Assembly (NCBI RefSeq): GCF_000023585.1
Contig: NC_012914.1
Coordinates: 6,021,501-6,085,500 of the forward strand
Direction of reading: 5' to 3'
DNA from: Paenibacillus sp. JDR-2
GTDB lineage: Bacteria; Bacillota; Bacilli; Paenibacillales; Paenibacillaceae
Length of the DNA: 64,000 bases
Under the pieces are notes generated by a model. That model was given only the letters and a program-made list of their open reading frames with translations, searched no databases and was not told the origin of the DNA. Shown one piece after another: positions 23,550 to 32,828 of this stretch (position 1 is the stretch's first letter; every line of letters starts with the position of its first letter). Position numbers and translations under genes: made by a program.

Positions 23550-25934
23550 ATGTCGACTTTCCTGTACAAAATAGGCAAAACCGCTTATAACAAGCCTTGG
23601 CATTTTATCATTGCTTGGATTGCCATTCTTGGCGTTGTTGGCGCCCTGATCGGCATTAACGGCATTCACACCAGCTCCGAGATGAAGATCAAAGGCACGG
23701 AAGCGCAAAAGGTGCTGGATCAGCTGGCAAAAGAACTGCCTGAAGCTTCCGGCGGGCAAGCAAGCGTTGTATTTACCGCGCCGAAAGGCGAACGGCTGGA
23801 TACGCCCGATCGTATAGCAGCGGTTACGAAAGCTATTAACGATGTATACAGCATTGAATATGTCATTAATCCAGCTAAAATGGCTCAGGCATCCAGCGCG
23901 ACAGCCGAAGATAGCACTGCGCAAGCTGGAGACGCCGCAACTGCCGGCAATGCTGAACAAGGCGCGGCGGAGTCGAACCAGACGGCTGCATCCACTGATC
24001 AGCCATCGTACGGACCGCTGATCGTTGACGGCAATCCGGTACCCGGCGTTATGATTTCCGCCGACGGCAATGTCGCTTTGTTCCAATTCCAATTCACCGT
24101 TCAGCAAATGTCGCTGCCACAAGAGGTTATCGACAACGTCGTTGCTTCGGTTACCGACGTTGAGCAAGCGAACCTGGGAATCAAAGCCTTGCCAAGCGAC
24201 ACGCTTGTAGGCAAGCCGGCCATCGGCGCTACCGAAGGCATCGGTATTGTTGTTGCCGCCGTTGTTCTGTTTATAACGCTTGGTTCTGTTGTTGCGGCCG
24301 GTCTTCCGCTCGTAACCGCATTGCTTGGTGTAGGTATCAGCGTTGGGGGCGCTTATTCCCTCTCCAAATTTATTCCGATGACCGATATCACGCCTGCGCT
24401 TGCCATGATGGTTGGCCTCGCAGTCGGAATCGACTACTCCTTGTTTATCGTTAACCGCCAGCGCCGCATGATCCTGGATCAGGGCTTAAGCGCGCGCGAA
24501 GCGGCAAGCAGAGCGGTTGGTACTGCGGGCAGCGCGGTATTTTTCGCCGGGTTAACCGTTATTATCGCGTTATGCGGCATGGTTGTTATGAATATCGACT
24601 TCCTGACCGCTATGGCGCTTGTCGCTGCGGCAAGTGTTTTCATTAACGTCCTTGTAGCCCTGACCTTGCTTCCAGCATTGCTTGGTCTGGTTGGCGAACG
24701 TATCGTCTCCGAGAAAGCACGGAAGAAAAACAACGAACAAGCTGGTGTTTCCCGTCAAGGCACGGCACACCGCTGGGCGAACGGAGTTGTACGACGCCGC
24801 TGGCTCGTGATTGTTGGCGTAATCGTTATCCTGGGTGCAGCCGCTATCCCTGCAGCCCAAATGAAATTGGGCATGCCTTCCGGGGATACGGCTAACCTGG
24901 ATACGCCAACTAGACAGAGCTACGATGCGATCTCTGCCGGCTTCGGCGAAGGCTATAATTCACCGCTGCTTCTGGTCGCGGAGCCTGCAAGCTCAGGCGA
25001 AAAGATTACCCCTGAAGTATTAGGCAAGCTTGTGCAAGACATCCAGCAGCATGAAGATGTCGCACTCGTTAATCCAATGGGCATCAATCAAACCGGAGAC
25101 ATTGGCATTATCAGCGTTATTCCGAAATCGGGTCCGACAGACAAAGCAACAAACGATCTCGTCCAGGATTTGCGCGATCACAACTCAAGCATCTCTCAAT
25201 CCAACAAAGTGACGCTAGGCGTTACCGGCTTCACCGCGATTAACATCGATATGTCGGCAAAGCTGGCTGAGGTATTCCCGCTCTATATCGGCATCATTCT
25301 GATCTTGTCGCTGATCATTCTGCTGCTCGTATTCCGGTCCATTATCGTTCCGGTGAAAGCAACTATCGGCTTCCTGCTTAGTATCCTCGCTACCTTCGGG
25401 ATTACAACGGCAGTATTCCAATGGGGCTGGCTGCATGATCTGTTCGGCTTCGATACCGGCGGCCCGCTTCTCAGCTTTATGCCGATTATGGTGTCCGGTA
25501 TCCTGTACGGCCTTGCGATGGACTATCAAGTCTTCCTTGTCAGCTCCATGCGCGAAGCTTACGTCCACGGCCACAAAGGAAGCTCCAGCGTGGTTGAAGG
25601 CTATCAGCAGGCAAGCCGCGTCGTTGTGGCGGCAGCCGTTATCATGGTATCCGTCTTCGCCGGGTTCATTCTGACCGAAGATATTATGCTGAAGCAAATC
25701 GGCTTTGCTCTCACCATCGGTATTCTTATTGACGCATTCTTCGTCCGCATGGCGCTTGTTCCGGCTATTATGGCGGTGTTTGGCGACAAAGCATGGGGCA
25801 TGCCGAAGTGGCTGGACCGCATTCTTCCAAACCTGGACGTTGAAGGCGACAAGCTGATTGCGGAGCTTAACAAATCGTCGAATCCGAATGGCCATAAAGA
25901 ATTAAAAAAGGCTAAACCAAGCCGGGCGCATTAA
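23550..25934 (+). CDS. MMPL family (RND superfamily) membrane transporter
   Basis: A 794-residue exporter of the MMPL/YdfJ type with twelve predicted helices in two halves, each preceded by a large extracytoplasmic loop. The first loop holds an Ala/Glu/Gln/Thr-rich insert (about residues 112-150) that looks disordered. The proton-relay motifs are AVGIDYSLFIVNRQR in helix 4 and YGLAMDYQVFLVSSMRE in helix 10. AAAGGAG is upstream of the ATG. It is regulated by the TetR protein before it and may export a lipid, antibiotic or other hydrophobic compound; the substrate is not apparent. Confidence 0.92.
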   Translation: MSTFLYKIGKTAYNKPWHFIIAWIAILGVVGALIGINGIHTSSEMKIKGTEAQKVLDQLAKELPEASGGQASVVFTAPKGERLDTPDRIAAVTKAINDVYSIEYVINPAKMAQASSATAEDSTAQAGDAATAGNAEQGAAESNQTAASTDQPSYGPLIVDGNPVPGVMISADGNVALFQFQFTVQQMSLPQEVIDNVVASVTDVEQANLGIKALPSDTLVGKPAIGATEGIGIVVAAVVLFITLGSVVAAGLPLVTALLGVGISVGGAYSLSKFIPMTDITPALAMMVGLAVGIDYSLFIVNRQRRMILDQGLSAREAASRAVGTAGSAVFFAGLTVIIALCGMVVMNIDFLTAMALVAAASVFINVLVALTLLPALLGLVGERIVSEKARKKNNEQAGVSRQGTAHRWANGVVRRRWLVIVGVIVILGAAAIPAAQMKLGMPSGDTANLDTPTRQSYDAISAGFGEGYNSPLLLVAEPASSGEKITPEVLGKLVQDIQQHEDVALVNPMGINQTGDIGIISVIPKSGPTDKATNDLVQDLRDHNSSISQSNKVTLGVTGFTAINIDMSAKLAEVFPLYIGIILILSLIILLLVFRSIIVPVKATIGFLLSILATFGITTAVFQWGWLHDLFGFDTGGPLLSFMPIMVSGILYGLAMDYQVFLVSSMREAYVHGHKGSSSVVEGYQQASRVVVAAAVIMVSVFAGFILTEDIMLKQIGFALTIGILIDAFFVRMALVPAIMAVFGDKAWGMPKWLDRILPNLDVEGDKLIAELNKSSNPNGHKELKKAKPSRAH

Positions 25935-25950
25935 AAGAACGACAAAGAAA

Positions 25951-25979
25951 GGACCACTGCCAGCAGTGGTCCTTTTTAT
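25951..25979 (+). terminator. Terminator of the MMPL operon
   Basis: GGACCACTGC, loop CA, GCAGTGGTCC, then TTTTTATTT: a perfect 10-bp stem 16 bases after the stop. Confidence 0.92.
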
Positions 25980-26019
25980 TTCACCGTAATCATCGTATAG
26001 ACGCTTGAGTTGTATAAGA

Positions 26020-26679
26020 CTATAACCCGCGGTTGTAATCGTATTCAATCGCTTGCAGAAAAGCCCGGGCAAGCACGGCATGACCCGACATATTGGGATG
26101 AACCCGGTCCCAGGCTAGAGTTGCCGGATAAATAGACCCTAGAACCTTGTTAAACGCCGCCTGCGTATCCACGAATCGAGCATCATACTTGGATGCTAGC
26201 TTTTGGACAACCTGACCGTATTGATCCATCGTTCTGCGCATCGGATCCGCTTCATTCGGCTCCAGATAGAACGGAGTCATCAGCACAAGTCCCTGCACCG
26301 TTGGCCTGGTACGCTCCACCAAAGTCTCCAGCTTCTCTTCGTATTCGTCTATGTAGACATGCTGCTCGGTCTGAGCGGGCAAATCATATTGCCTCCATAC
26401 ATCGTTCGTGCCAATCATAATAGACAGCCAATCCGGCTGAAGATCCAGAACATCCGTCTCCCAGCGATCCGTCAAATCCCGGACGTTATTGCCGCTTGTC
26501 CCCATGTTTACCACGCGAATGCCTAACTCCGGATAGGCTGCGGTCAGCAACGAATCGACCAGCGAAACATACCCTTTCCCGATTGCTCCAAACAGCCCTT
26601 CTCCCCTAGGTCTAGCCCGTTCGCAATCCGTAATCGAGTCTCCGATCATGACCAGCTTCGAATTTTTCCCCAACAACAT
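26020..26679 (-). CDS. axe2: SGNH acetylxylan esterase, Axe2-like
   Basis: A 219-residue intracellular deacetylase, the same length as Axe2 of Geobacillus stearothermophilus and close in sequence as far as I recall it (GDSITDCERARP, EGLFGA, PDWLSIMIGTNDVWRQYD, DPMRRTMDQYG, FVDTQAAFN, AWDRVHPN). The catalytic triad is Ser in GDSIT near 15 and Asp/His in DRVHP near 191 and 194. The start at 26679 has GAGGGGG 9 bases upstream; a longer frame to 26721 has no support. It would remove acetyl groups from imported xylo-oligosaccharides. It is transcribed alone. Confidence 0.92.
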   Translation of the reverse strand: MLLGKNSKLVMIGDSITDCERARPRGEGLFGAIGKGYVSLVDSLLTAAYPELGIRVVNMGTSGNNVRDLTDRWETDVLDLQPDWLSIMIGTNDVWRQYDLPAQTEQHVYIDEYEEKLETLVERTRPTVQGLVLMTPFYLEPNEADPMRRTMDQYGQVVQKLASKYDARFVDTQAAFNKVLGSIYPATLAWDRVHPNMSGHAVLARAFLQAIEYDYNRGL

Positions 26680-26766
26680 TAATAATGGCCCCCTCTTCGA
26701 ATTTCTGTTTTCATTATACATTCTATTGTGGTAACAAAAATACGGAAAGGGCTATTAATTTGTTGC

Positions 26767-27603
26767 TTAATTCAGCGGGAAAGCTTCGCTCTTCGAGACA
26801 TGGATCATCTCGCCCGGATAGAAAGACCGAAAGTACGTCTCGACCCTGGAATGAATATCGCTCCGGTACCAGTCCGTCAGATCATGGTCCTCAAACAGCT
26901 GAGGCATGCCTAAACGCTTGGACCTTCTCCCCATGGAGCCATCCCCGATAGAAAGCGTATCGATCCAGATCCGGTCTGCTATACCTTTCAGTACCTTTGG
27001 AAAATCCGGCGTAAACGGCAGCACCGGAGAAATCGCAGCCTGTGTCGTAATTCCGGCATCATGCAACTCTTTCAGAGCCTTCAGCCGCAGCTTAATTCCC
27101 GGTGCGTAGGGGGCAAACAGCCGCTTCATATCCTCGCGGTCCGTCTCTACCGTCATCGATACAAGAACCTCGCATTTGTCCTTGAGCAACACGATAAGGT
27201 CGAGGTCCTTCCTTATAAGCGGACTGCGCGTCTGAATCTGAATCAGATCGGGAGGAGCCTCCAGCATTTCCCGCAAAATCCGCCTGGTAATCCCCGCTTC
27301 CCGCTCGATCGGCTGATAAGGATCCGTTGCCGAGGACATAAAAATATTTATCGGCTTATTTTTCCGGCGCAGCTTATTCACTTCATTCCGGTAAATGTCC
27401 GCGGCATTTGTCTTAATGTCCACCCATTCTCCCCATGGAATCTGCTTGAACTTCTGGATCGGCATTTCTCTCACATAGCAATATTTGCAGGCAAACGAAC
27501 ACCCGCTATATGGATTTAGGGAATGGGTAAAGCCGATATCCAAGTAACCCTTTGCTTCGCTTAGAATACTCTTGGATACGATATCTCTGATTTCGACAGC
27601 CAT
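26767..27603 (-). CDS. Spore photoproduct lyase-like radical SAM protein
   Basis: A 278-residue radical SAM protein of the SPL-related/Rv2578c-like family. SLNPYSGCSFACKYCYV holds the C-X3-C-X2-C cluster motif at about 34-41, and NIFMSSATDPYQPIER, VSMTVETDREDMK and AAISPVLPF are conserved in this group. The reaction is not established for the family; a DNA-repair role has been suggested from similarity to spore photoproduct lyase. A sigma-A promoter overlapped by a LexA box lies directly upstream, which supports a part in the SOS response. GAGGGG is 6 bases before the ATG. Confidence 0.88.
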   Translation of the reverse strand: MAVEIRDIVSKSILSEAKGYLDIGFTHSLNPYSGCSFACKYCYVREMPIQKFKQIPWGEWVDIKTNAADIYRNEVNKLRRKNKPINIFMSSATDPYQPIEREAGITRRILREMLEAPPDLIQIQTRSPLIRKDLDLIVLLKDKCEVLVSMTVETDREDMKRLFAPYAPGIKLRLKALKELHDAGITTQAAISPVLPFTPDFPKVLKGIADRIWIDTLSIGDGSMGRRSKRLGMPQLFEDHDLTDWYRSDIHSRVETYFRSFYPGEMIHVSKSEAFPLN

Positions 27604-27625
27604 GGCAATCCCCTCTCATTACACA

Positions 27626-27671
27626 GGAACGTTTGTTCCTATATTATACGTAAACTTCAACTATTAATCAA
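27626..27671 (-). promoter_or_regulatory. Sigma-A promoter with LexA (SOS) box for the radical SAM gene
   Basis: Minus strand: TTGATT (27666-27671), 17-base spacer, TATAAT (27643-27648), then GGAACAAACGTTCC (27626-27639). The last matches the Bacillus LexA consensus CGAACRNRYGTTYC except at the first base and covers the transcription start. Confidence 0.8.
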
Positions 27672-27714
27672 TTCCCCCCAATAATTGGAATCCAGGTGAT
27701 AAACTCTTATCATT

Positions 27715-27758
27715 AAAAAAAGAGCACTTGATCCTGCATGATCAAATACTCTTTCTTT
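27715..27758 (-). terminator. Terminator of the PAS kinase gene
   Basis: AAAGAGTATTTGATC and GATCAAGTGCTCTTT pair with a small internal mismatch around ATGCAG, followed by TTTT on the minus strand, 14 bases after the stop. Confidence 0.8.
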
Positions 27759-27771
27759 ATCTTATTCAGTA

Positions 27772-29244
27772 TTATTCCATCTCCACCGGAAAAGTAACGG
27801 ACACGACCGTTCCTGGTAGGCCCGTCTGTATCGTCAGCTCCCCGCCCATTTCAACAATAATCTGCTTGGAGATAAACAGCCCTAAGCCATTTCCGGACTG
27901 TTTGGTCGTGAAAAACGGCGTAAACAGCTTGTCCATTACGTCAGGCGGAATTCCCGGCCCAGAATCCTGAACAAACAAAGTAACGGTATGATCCGCTTCC
28001 CGCAGCCCAAGGACCAGCCTGCCTCCCGATTCCATTGCTTCTATGCTGTTCTTGCATAAATTCAGAATGACCTGCTTCAAGAGAGCGACATTGGCTTTAA
28101 TCGACCTGCCGGCAACAACCCCGTAAGTGTCCATCTGGATATTGTTCATATTCGTGTCCACTTGGATGAGGGGAAGAATATCGTTTACCAGCTTCAACAT
28201 ATCGATGGTTTCCATACTGCTCTCTTTAGGCTTGCGGAGCCATAGCATTTCGCTTACCAGGTCGTTAATCCGGGAGAGCTCCGTCTGGATGAGGTCGACA
28301 TAACGCTGCTCTTTCTCAATGCCATACCTCTTCAGTGTTTCGCCTAAAAGTTGTACAAATCCCCTTATGCCCGTCAGCGGATTTCTAATCTCATGCGCCA
28401 CGCCAACAGCCAATTCGCCAAGCGCCGCATTCATTTCCGACAAGCGCAGCATCTTTTCAATGTTTTTTCGCTCGGAAATATCTACGGCCGTTGCGATAAT
28501 TCCTGTAACGCGGCCCTTTTTATAGTACGGGATTAAGGTCTTGTATAAGCTTCTTCCATGCAGCTCGGTTTCAAAGCTGATCGTTTCCCCCTGGAGAATC
28601 CGATCATAGTATTGCCCCTCCGTCTTGTAGAGGAAAGGGAATATTTCTCTGACGGTTTTGCCATAGCTGTTAGCCGTTGTATAACCAAGCTCCTCCGCGA
28701 TTTTCCCTTCGGCCAGGACGTAATAAAGCTCGCCGTCTTCTCTCTTCTTCATTTGAATCACAAAGCCGTTCACCGAACGAACCGTCTGCAGAAGCTCCTC
28801 TTTCATTTCATCGTATTTATTTTTCTCGAGGGCTTTCACAATCGAGATGTCTCTGCCCGCAATCAGAATACACGGCTTCGCCAAGATGTTGATCAGCTCC
28901 AGATTCAGCACGCAGGTTACGATATCATTCTGCTTGTCTCTGACTTCTATCTCTAAATCCTGGATCAGTCCGCTATTCATCAGAGCCGACATGACGTTAT
29001 CCCGCTCCTCTGCATTCGTCCATATCCCTAGATCGAAAACATTCAGCTTGAACAGCTCGTCGTCACTATAGCCCAATCTTTGAACAACGGAATCGTTGGC
29101 GTAAATAAATTCGCCGTCATGGAAAGTCGTGATGCAGACGAATTCCGATCTCATATTCAAAATCCGGTTTAACAAAAATTGTGTCAGTTCACTATTTTGA
29201 TTCACGAACAGCTCGTGTTTAAAGTGATCTCTTAGTGACAGCAT
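27772..29244 (-). CDS. Soluble PAS sensor histidine kinase (sporulation-kinase type)
   Basis: A 490-residue cytoplasmic kinase with two PAS domains (about 30-140 and 155-265; ANDSVVQRLGYSDDELF, DISERKNIEKM) followed by HisKA (GVAHEIRNPLTGIRGFVQLL) and HATPase_c (ILNLCKNSIEAM, DSGPGIPPDV, GNGLGLFISK). The H box follows the pattern of the KinA-KinE group that feeds the Spo0A phosphorelay, and no response regulator gene is adjacent, which fits an orphan phosphorelay kinase. The ATG at 29244 has AGGTGG 5 bases upstream; a GTG at 29253 is an alternative. The signal sensed is unknown. Confidence 0.88.
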   Translation of the reverse strand: MLSLRDHFKHELFVNQNSELTQFLLNRILNMRSEFVCITTFHDGEFIYANDSVVQRLGYSDDELFKLNVFDLGIWTNAEERDNVMSALMNSGLIQDLEIEVRDKQNDIVTCVLNLELINILAKPCILIAGRDISIVKALEKNKYDEMKEELLQTVRSVNGFVIQMKKREDGELYYVLAEGKIAEELGYTTANSYGKTVREIFPFLYKTEGQYYDRILQGETISFETELHGRSLYKTLIPYYKKGRVTGIIATAVDISERKNIEKMLRLSEMNAALGELAVGVAHEIRNPLTGIRGFVQLLGETLKRYGIEKEQRYVDLIQTELSRINDLVSEMLWLRKPKESSMETIDMLKLVNDILPLIQVDTNMNNIQMDTYGVVAGRSIKANVALLKQVILNLCKNSIEAMESGGRLVLGLREADHTVTLFVQDSGPGIPPDVMDKLFTPFFTTKQSGNGLGLFISKQIIVEMGGELTIQTGLPGTVVSVTFPVEME

Positions 29245-29363
29245 GGTATCCACCTACATTCCTGTCTTTTTCTAGTAGTGATTATACACTCCTTATGTTA
29301 AATCCGAATAGCGGGAAACAAAATTACTTAAGAATTCACAAATTGTCCACCTCACGCAACACA

Positions 29364-29396
29364 CAAAAAAAGGACCGCAGCAATGCCGCGCCCCTT
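29364..29396 (-). terminator. Terminator of the sugar isomerase operon
   Basis: On the minus strand AAGG, CGCGGCA, loop, TGCTGCG, CCTT forms a stem with one small bulge, followed by TTTTTTTGTG, 33 bases after the isomerase stop. Confidence 0.75.
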
Positions 29397-29428
29397 GTTT
29401 AAAATAATGATGATTAGTCCACCTGTCA

Positions 29429-30286
29429 TTACAACGATTGCCAGATCTTCTTCAATTGATTGAGGCCTTGCTGCACGCCAAAACGGCATGGCTCCAAGCC
29501 TTCGAATTCAATGGAAATATAACCGTCGTACCCGGATTCCTTCACAATGCCAAGCACACGGCGCATGTCGATATCGCCTTGGCCTACAATAGCCCCACGC
29601 AAATAATTGCCGCGGGTGGAACGGAACCAGCCGTCGCCAAGTTCGCTTTCGGGATGACGCACATAGAAATCTTTAATATGTACCATAGCGGCGTACTCGA
29701 TATTATTGGAGACGCCAACAACCGGATTCTCGTCCACGCAGACAAAGTTGCCGACGTCCAGGGTTGTTCTGAAATTGTCCCGGTCCGTTGCATGAAGGAG
29801 AGCCTGGACACGATCGCTGGCTTGAAGGAAATAACCGTGATTTTCAACCGTTGTTGTAATTCCCTTCGTAGCCGCGTAATCGGCGATCCGGCGGCAAGCC
29901 TCTGCCAGCTTAGGAAGCTCGTTGTAGAAATTACGGATCGACGTATCCGGTGAAGATGCCACATCATGGCGCATCAATTGAACGCCAAGCTTAGCCGCAA
30001 TGTCCACTTCCCGCATAACGCGTTCAATCTCTTGCTCGAATTCCGCTTCGCTTTTACCGGCAAAATTGGCTCCGATCAAATAATTGGAGATATCAATGCC
30101 CACCTCATCCGCTTTACGGCGGATCGCTTCAATTAACTCCGGATTCTCCGTCAAATTGAAGCCAAGCGGCACAATCTCAACATGCTCGCCGCCAATTTCG
30201 GCAATCGCGGCAATGACATCAATAACGTCCATTTCCCCTGATTGAAGCGCTTGATAGTAGCTATAAGTGCTAATTCCAAATTTCAT
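29429..30286 (-). CDS. Sugar phosphate isomerase/epimerase (xylose isomerase-like TIM barrel)
   Basis: A 285-residue metal-dependent isomerase/epimerase. Typical metal and substrate positions are in TVENHGYF, TLDVGNFVCVDE, VHIKDFYVR and YISIEFEGLEPC. The start at 30286 is preceded by AGGGAG 8 bases upstream. It is the last gene of a minus-strand group with the YesM/YesN pair and an unusual solute-binding protein, 100 bases after the GNAT-like gene, so it may act on the sugar that this sensor detects. The substrate cannot be told from sequence. Confidence 0.85.
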   Translation of the reverse strand: MKFGISTYSYYQALQSGEMDVIDVIAAIAEIGGEHVEIVPLGFNLTENPELIEAIRRKADEVGIDISNYLIGANFAGKSEAEFEQEIERVMREVDIAAKLGVQLMRHDVASSPDTSIRNFYNELPKLAEACRRIADYAATKGITTTVENHGYFLQASDRVQALLHATDRDNFRTTLDVGNFVCVDENPVVGVSNNIEYAAMVHIKDFYVRHPESELGDGWFRSTRGNYLRGAIVGQGDIDMRRVLGIVKESGYDGYISIEFEGLEPCRFGVQQGLNQLKKIWQSL

Positions 30287-30385
30287 TATCGAATCTCCCT
30301 TCAAGTGTGGCTGACTCCTTAATGGAAATATCTATTAAATAATAGCATGATTAACGCTTGGAAACGATCCTATCTATTAATCGCC

Positions 30386-31198
30386 TTAATCCGGTATATA
30401 GATACCGCTTCCGCTGCCAAGTTTCCTGCCATTAAGCAATAAGGCTTTCGCTGCTCGCTGCAGGCTCGTTACTTCCCCGTAATCATTGGGATTTGTCTCT
30501 AACCGATGAAAGATTCTTTGCTCCGCTTCCCTTGATGCTTCGTTCACTTCATAAACGCAGAAAAGCCATTGAAACTTCAGAATGTTCGATTCAGCCTTCA
30601 GCACCTGGTCAAGACCGGGATAGAGCAGCCATGAACTGCAAATGTAAACCGAAGGGATTCCTCGGAAAAACTTCCGGGCTATAAGGAAAGAATGCGATAC
30701 CGCATCCGGGGTTAACGGTTCCCCTTCCGGAATGTGAACATTCAGCACCAGCTGATTCTTTTCCACCAAGCGTTGTCCTGCCTTCAAGCTCTCCCCGTTA
30801 AAGGCCATTGGCTGAAACTGCAGTCTTCCCAGACGAAATAACTGAAGCCTGACATGCTCCTGAAGCCAGTTGTACTCTTCTATGCCATACTCGCCGTAAT
30901 CCCGGTAGCAGGCTTCGCTCCAAATCCGGATATCCGTGAACGTATCGAAATAAATGTTGTCTTCGATTCCCCGAATCCGGTATTCTTCGTACGCATCCAC
31001 GGCAAATCTCGCAAACAGATACAGCAGCATTTGCCTGTACCCCGCCGTTCCCGTAACCTGACGGAAAAACGAATGACGGTCCGTATGAAAATGTTCTTTC
31101 AACTTCGCATATTCCTCTTCTTCCATGCGGTAATCTATAATGATTCGGCTGGCTTCCCCGCCTAATTGAATTCCTTTACAAAACTCGCTTACATGCAT
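30386..31198 (-). CDS. GNAT-like acyltransferase-domain protein, unknown substrate
   Basis: A 270-residue protein with a helical N-terminal region and a C-terminal GNAT-like half. YFDTFTDIRIWSEACYRDYG, LFRLGRLQFQPM, VLNVHIPEGEPLTPDAVSHSF and KFQWLFCVYE are the conserved motifs of a family often found beside Paenibacillus sugar genes. Its reaction is not known to me. The ATG at 31198 has AAAGGA 9 bases upstream, and the yesN-type stop is 15 bases before it, so the genes are likely cotranscribed. Confidence 0.7.
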   Translation of the reverse strand: MHVSEFCKGIQLGGEASRIIIDYRMEEEEYAKLKEHFHTDRHSFFRQVTGTAGYRQMLLYLFARFAVDAYEEYRIRGIEDNIYFDTFTDIRIWSEACYRDYGEYGIEEYNWLQEHVRLQLFRLGRLQFQPMAFNGESLKAGQRLVEKNQLVLNVHIPEGEPLTPDAVSHSFLIARKFFRGIPSVYICSSWLLYPGLDQVLKAESNILKFQWLFCVYEVNEASREAEQRIFHRLETNPNDYGEVTSLQRAAKALLLNGRKLGSGSGIYIPD

Positions 31199-31212
31199 AA
31201 ACTTCTGTCCTT

Positions 31213-32826
31213 TCATTGCCCGTTCTTAAACTCTTGCGGCGTCATCCCGTATTGGGTCTTAAACAATTTTATGAAATACTGCGGCTTCTGGTAGCCGACC
31301 TCAAGCGCGATTTGGCTTATCCTCAGATCCTTGTTCTTTAACAATTGCACCGCCCTCTCCATACGCAGCCGAAGCACGTAATTCGAGAAATTTTCCTTTG
31401 TTTCCTGTTTAAACAGGTTGGATACATAGACGGGATGCAGATTGACATGATCGGCCACCGTTTGCAGGGTGATATCCTTTATATTTTCTTGTATGAACCG
31501 GCGGATTCGTTCCATCAAGTCAGAGCGGATGTTATCGGAGCGGCTGTCGCTATACGCTTTGATTTGAACATAGCTGCCGAAAGCCCACTCCTTTAACGGC
31601 TCTACGCTCCAACCGGCATCAATCTTCAGCATCTTATCGATTTCTCTTCCGAACACTTCGAAGATCCGTTTGCCCTTCTTGTGCAAATAATAGGAATAGG
31701 CTTGCAGCAAGGTAACGTAGATTTGCAGCCCGTATTCGCGCGCTCCGCTGCCCGCGCTTTCAAGCTCATCGAATATCCGGTTCAGCTTGCTCTCGAATCC
31801 GTTCCATTGCTCCATATCGATTAGTTCCATAAACGTTTGGGAACGATAGAGCTCCGCAAGCGGCTGGATTTCGAAAACCTCTTTCTTTTGCTTCGCGTCA
31901 AAAAAGCTTTCGGTCTGGTAGCCGATATAATCGGTATAAATCGATAAAGCAGAGTGGTACATGGGCAGAGTGTCCTTTGGAAACCCGCCCCAATTACTTA
32001 GTACAACGGAAACCTTCGACTTTAAATAAAGCTTGATTTGATGCTGGGAGAGCCTCGCTAAGTCTTCTATTATCGCAGAGTGGTCTCTGCCTGATTGCTC
32101 CGCCCTATTGGGCTGAACCAGAAAAATCAAATAATCATGCGAATCCTTGCAATACGCCACATGATATTTATTCGCGAAAACCTCTTCCACAATGTTAAAC
32201 ATGGCATATTCGATCAACGAGAGACTATAGAGATCCGTATTCGAATAGTCTTCCTCTACTCTCATGCACAAGAGAATGGCTTCCCGTTCGGCGGAAAAAG
32301 GAAGTCCGTACAATTGAAGCTTGTCCTGCAAAGCCGATAACGGGTAGCTTTTGCCGGATAACAATTCGAACAAAAACATTTCTCTTAATTTGGGCAGGCT
32401 TTCGCGAAACCGGTAAGCGAATTTCTGCTGATTAAGCAGCTCATTTCCTTCTTCCTTAATCCTATCGATAATGGTGCGCAGCGTTTGCTCCAATTCCTCG
32501 TTCGATACCGGCTTGAGCAGATAGTCGCATACCTGCTGCTGAATCGCTTCCCTCGCATATTGAAATTCATCATAGCCGGTTATAATAACCGCCTTCGTAT
32601 TTTTCCATTTCTCATTGATTCGGGCGATCAATTCAAGCCCGCTCATCCCGTTCATATGAATATCCGTTACCACGATATCAACGGAACGGTAGTTCAGCAG
32701 CTCCAGAGCTTCCTCGCCGGAATAAGCCTTATAAACATTGGAGATTCCCATTTGCTCCCACGGAAGTCCGATAGCCAGACTGTCAACCAAATGCGTATGA
32801 TCGTCCACGATCAAGATTTCGTACAT
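31213..32826 (-). CDS. YesN-type response regulator (receiver + AraC HTH)
   Basis: A 537-residue two-component regulator. The N-terminal receiver (1-120) has ILIVDDHTHLVDSL, the phospho-acceptor in VDIVVTDIHMNGMSG and the conserved Lys in DYLLKPVSNEEL. A long middle region leads to a C-terminal AraC helix-turn-helix pair (DITLQTVADHVNLHPVYVSN and ISQIALEVGYQKPQYFIKLF). It starts 2 bases after the YesM-type kinase stop, which fixes the partner. Targets are unknown but should include sugar genes in the neighbourhood. Confidence 0.92.
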   Translation of the reverse strand: MYEILIVDDHTHLVDSLAIGLPWEQMGISNVYKAYSGEEALELLNYRSVDIVVTDIHMNGMSGLELIARINEKWKNTKAVIITGYDEFQYAREAIQQQVCDYLLKPVSNEELEQTLRTIIDRIKEEGNELLNQQKFAYRFRESLPKLREMFLFELLSGKSYPLSALQDKLQLYGLPFSAEREAILLCMRVEEDYSNTDLYSLSLIEYAMFNIVEEVFANKYHVAYCKDSHDYLIFLVQPNRAEQSGRDHSAIIEDLARLSQHQIKLYLKSKVSVVLSNWGGFPKDTLPMYHSALSIYTDYIGYQTESFFDAKQKKEVFEIQPLAELYRSQTFMELIDMEQWNGFESKLNRIFDELESAGSGAREYGLQIYVTLLQAYSYYLHKKGKRIFEVFGREIDKMLKIDAGWSVEPLKEWAFGSYVQIKAYSDSRSDNIRSDLMERIRRFIQENIKDITLQTVADHVNLHPVYVSNLFKQETKENFSNYVLRLRMERAVQLLKNKDLRISQIALEVGYQKPQYFIKLFKTQYGMTPQEFKNGQ

Positions 32827-32828
32827 GC

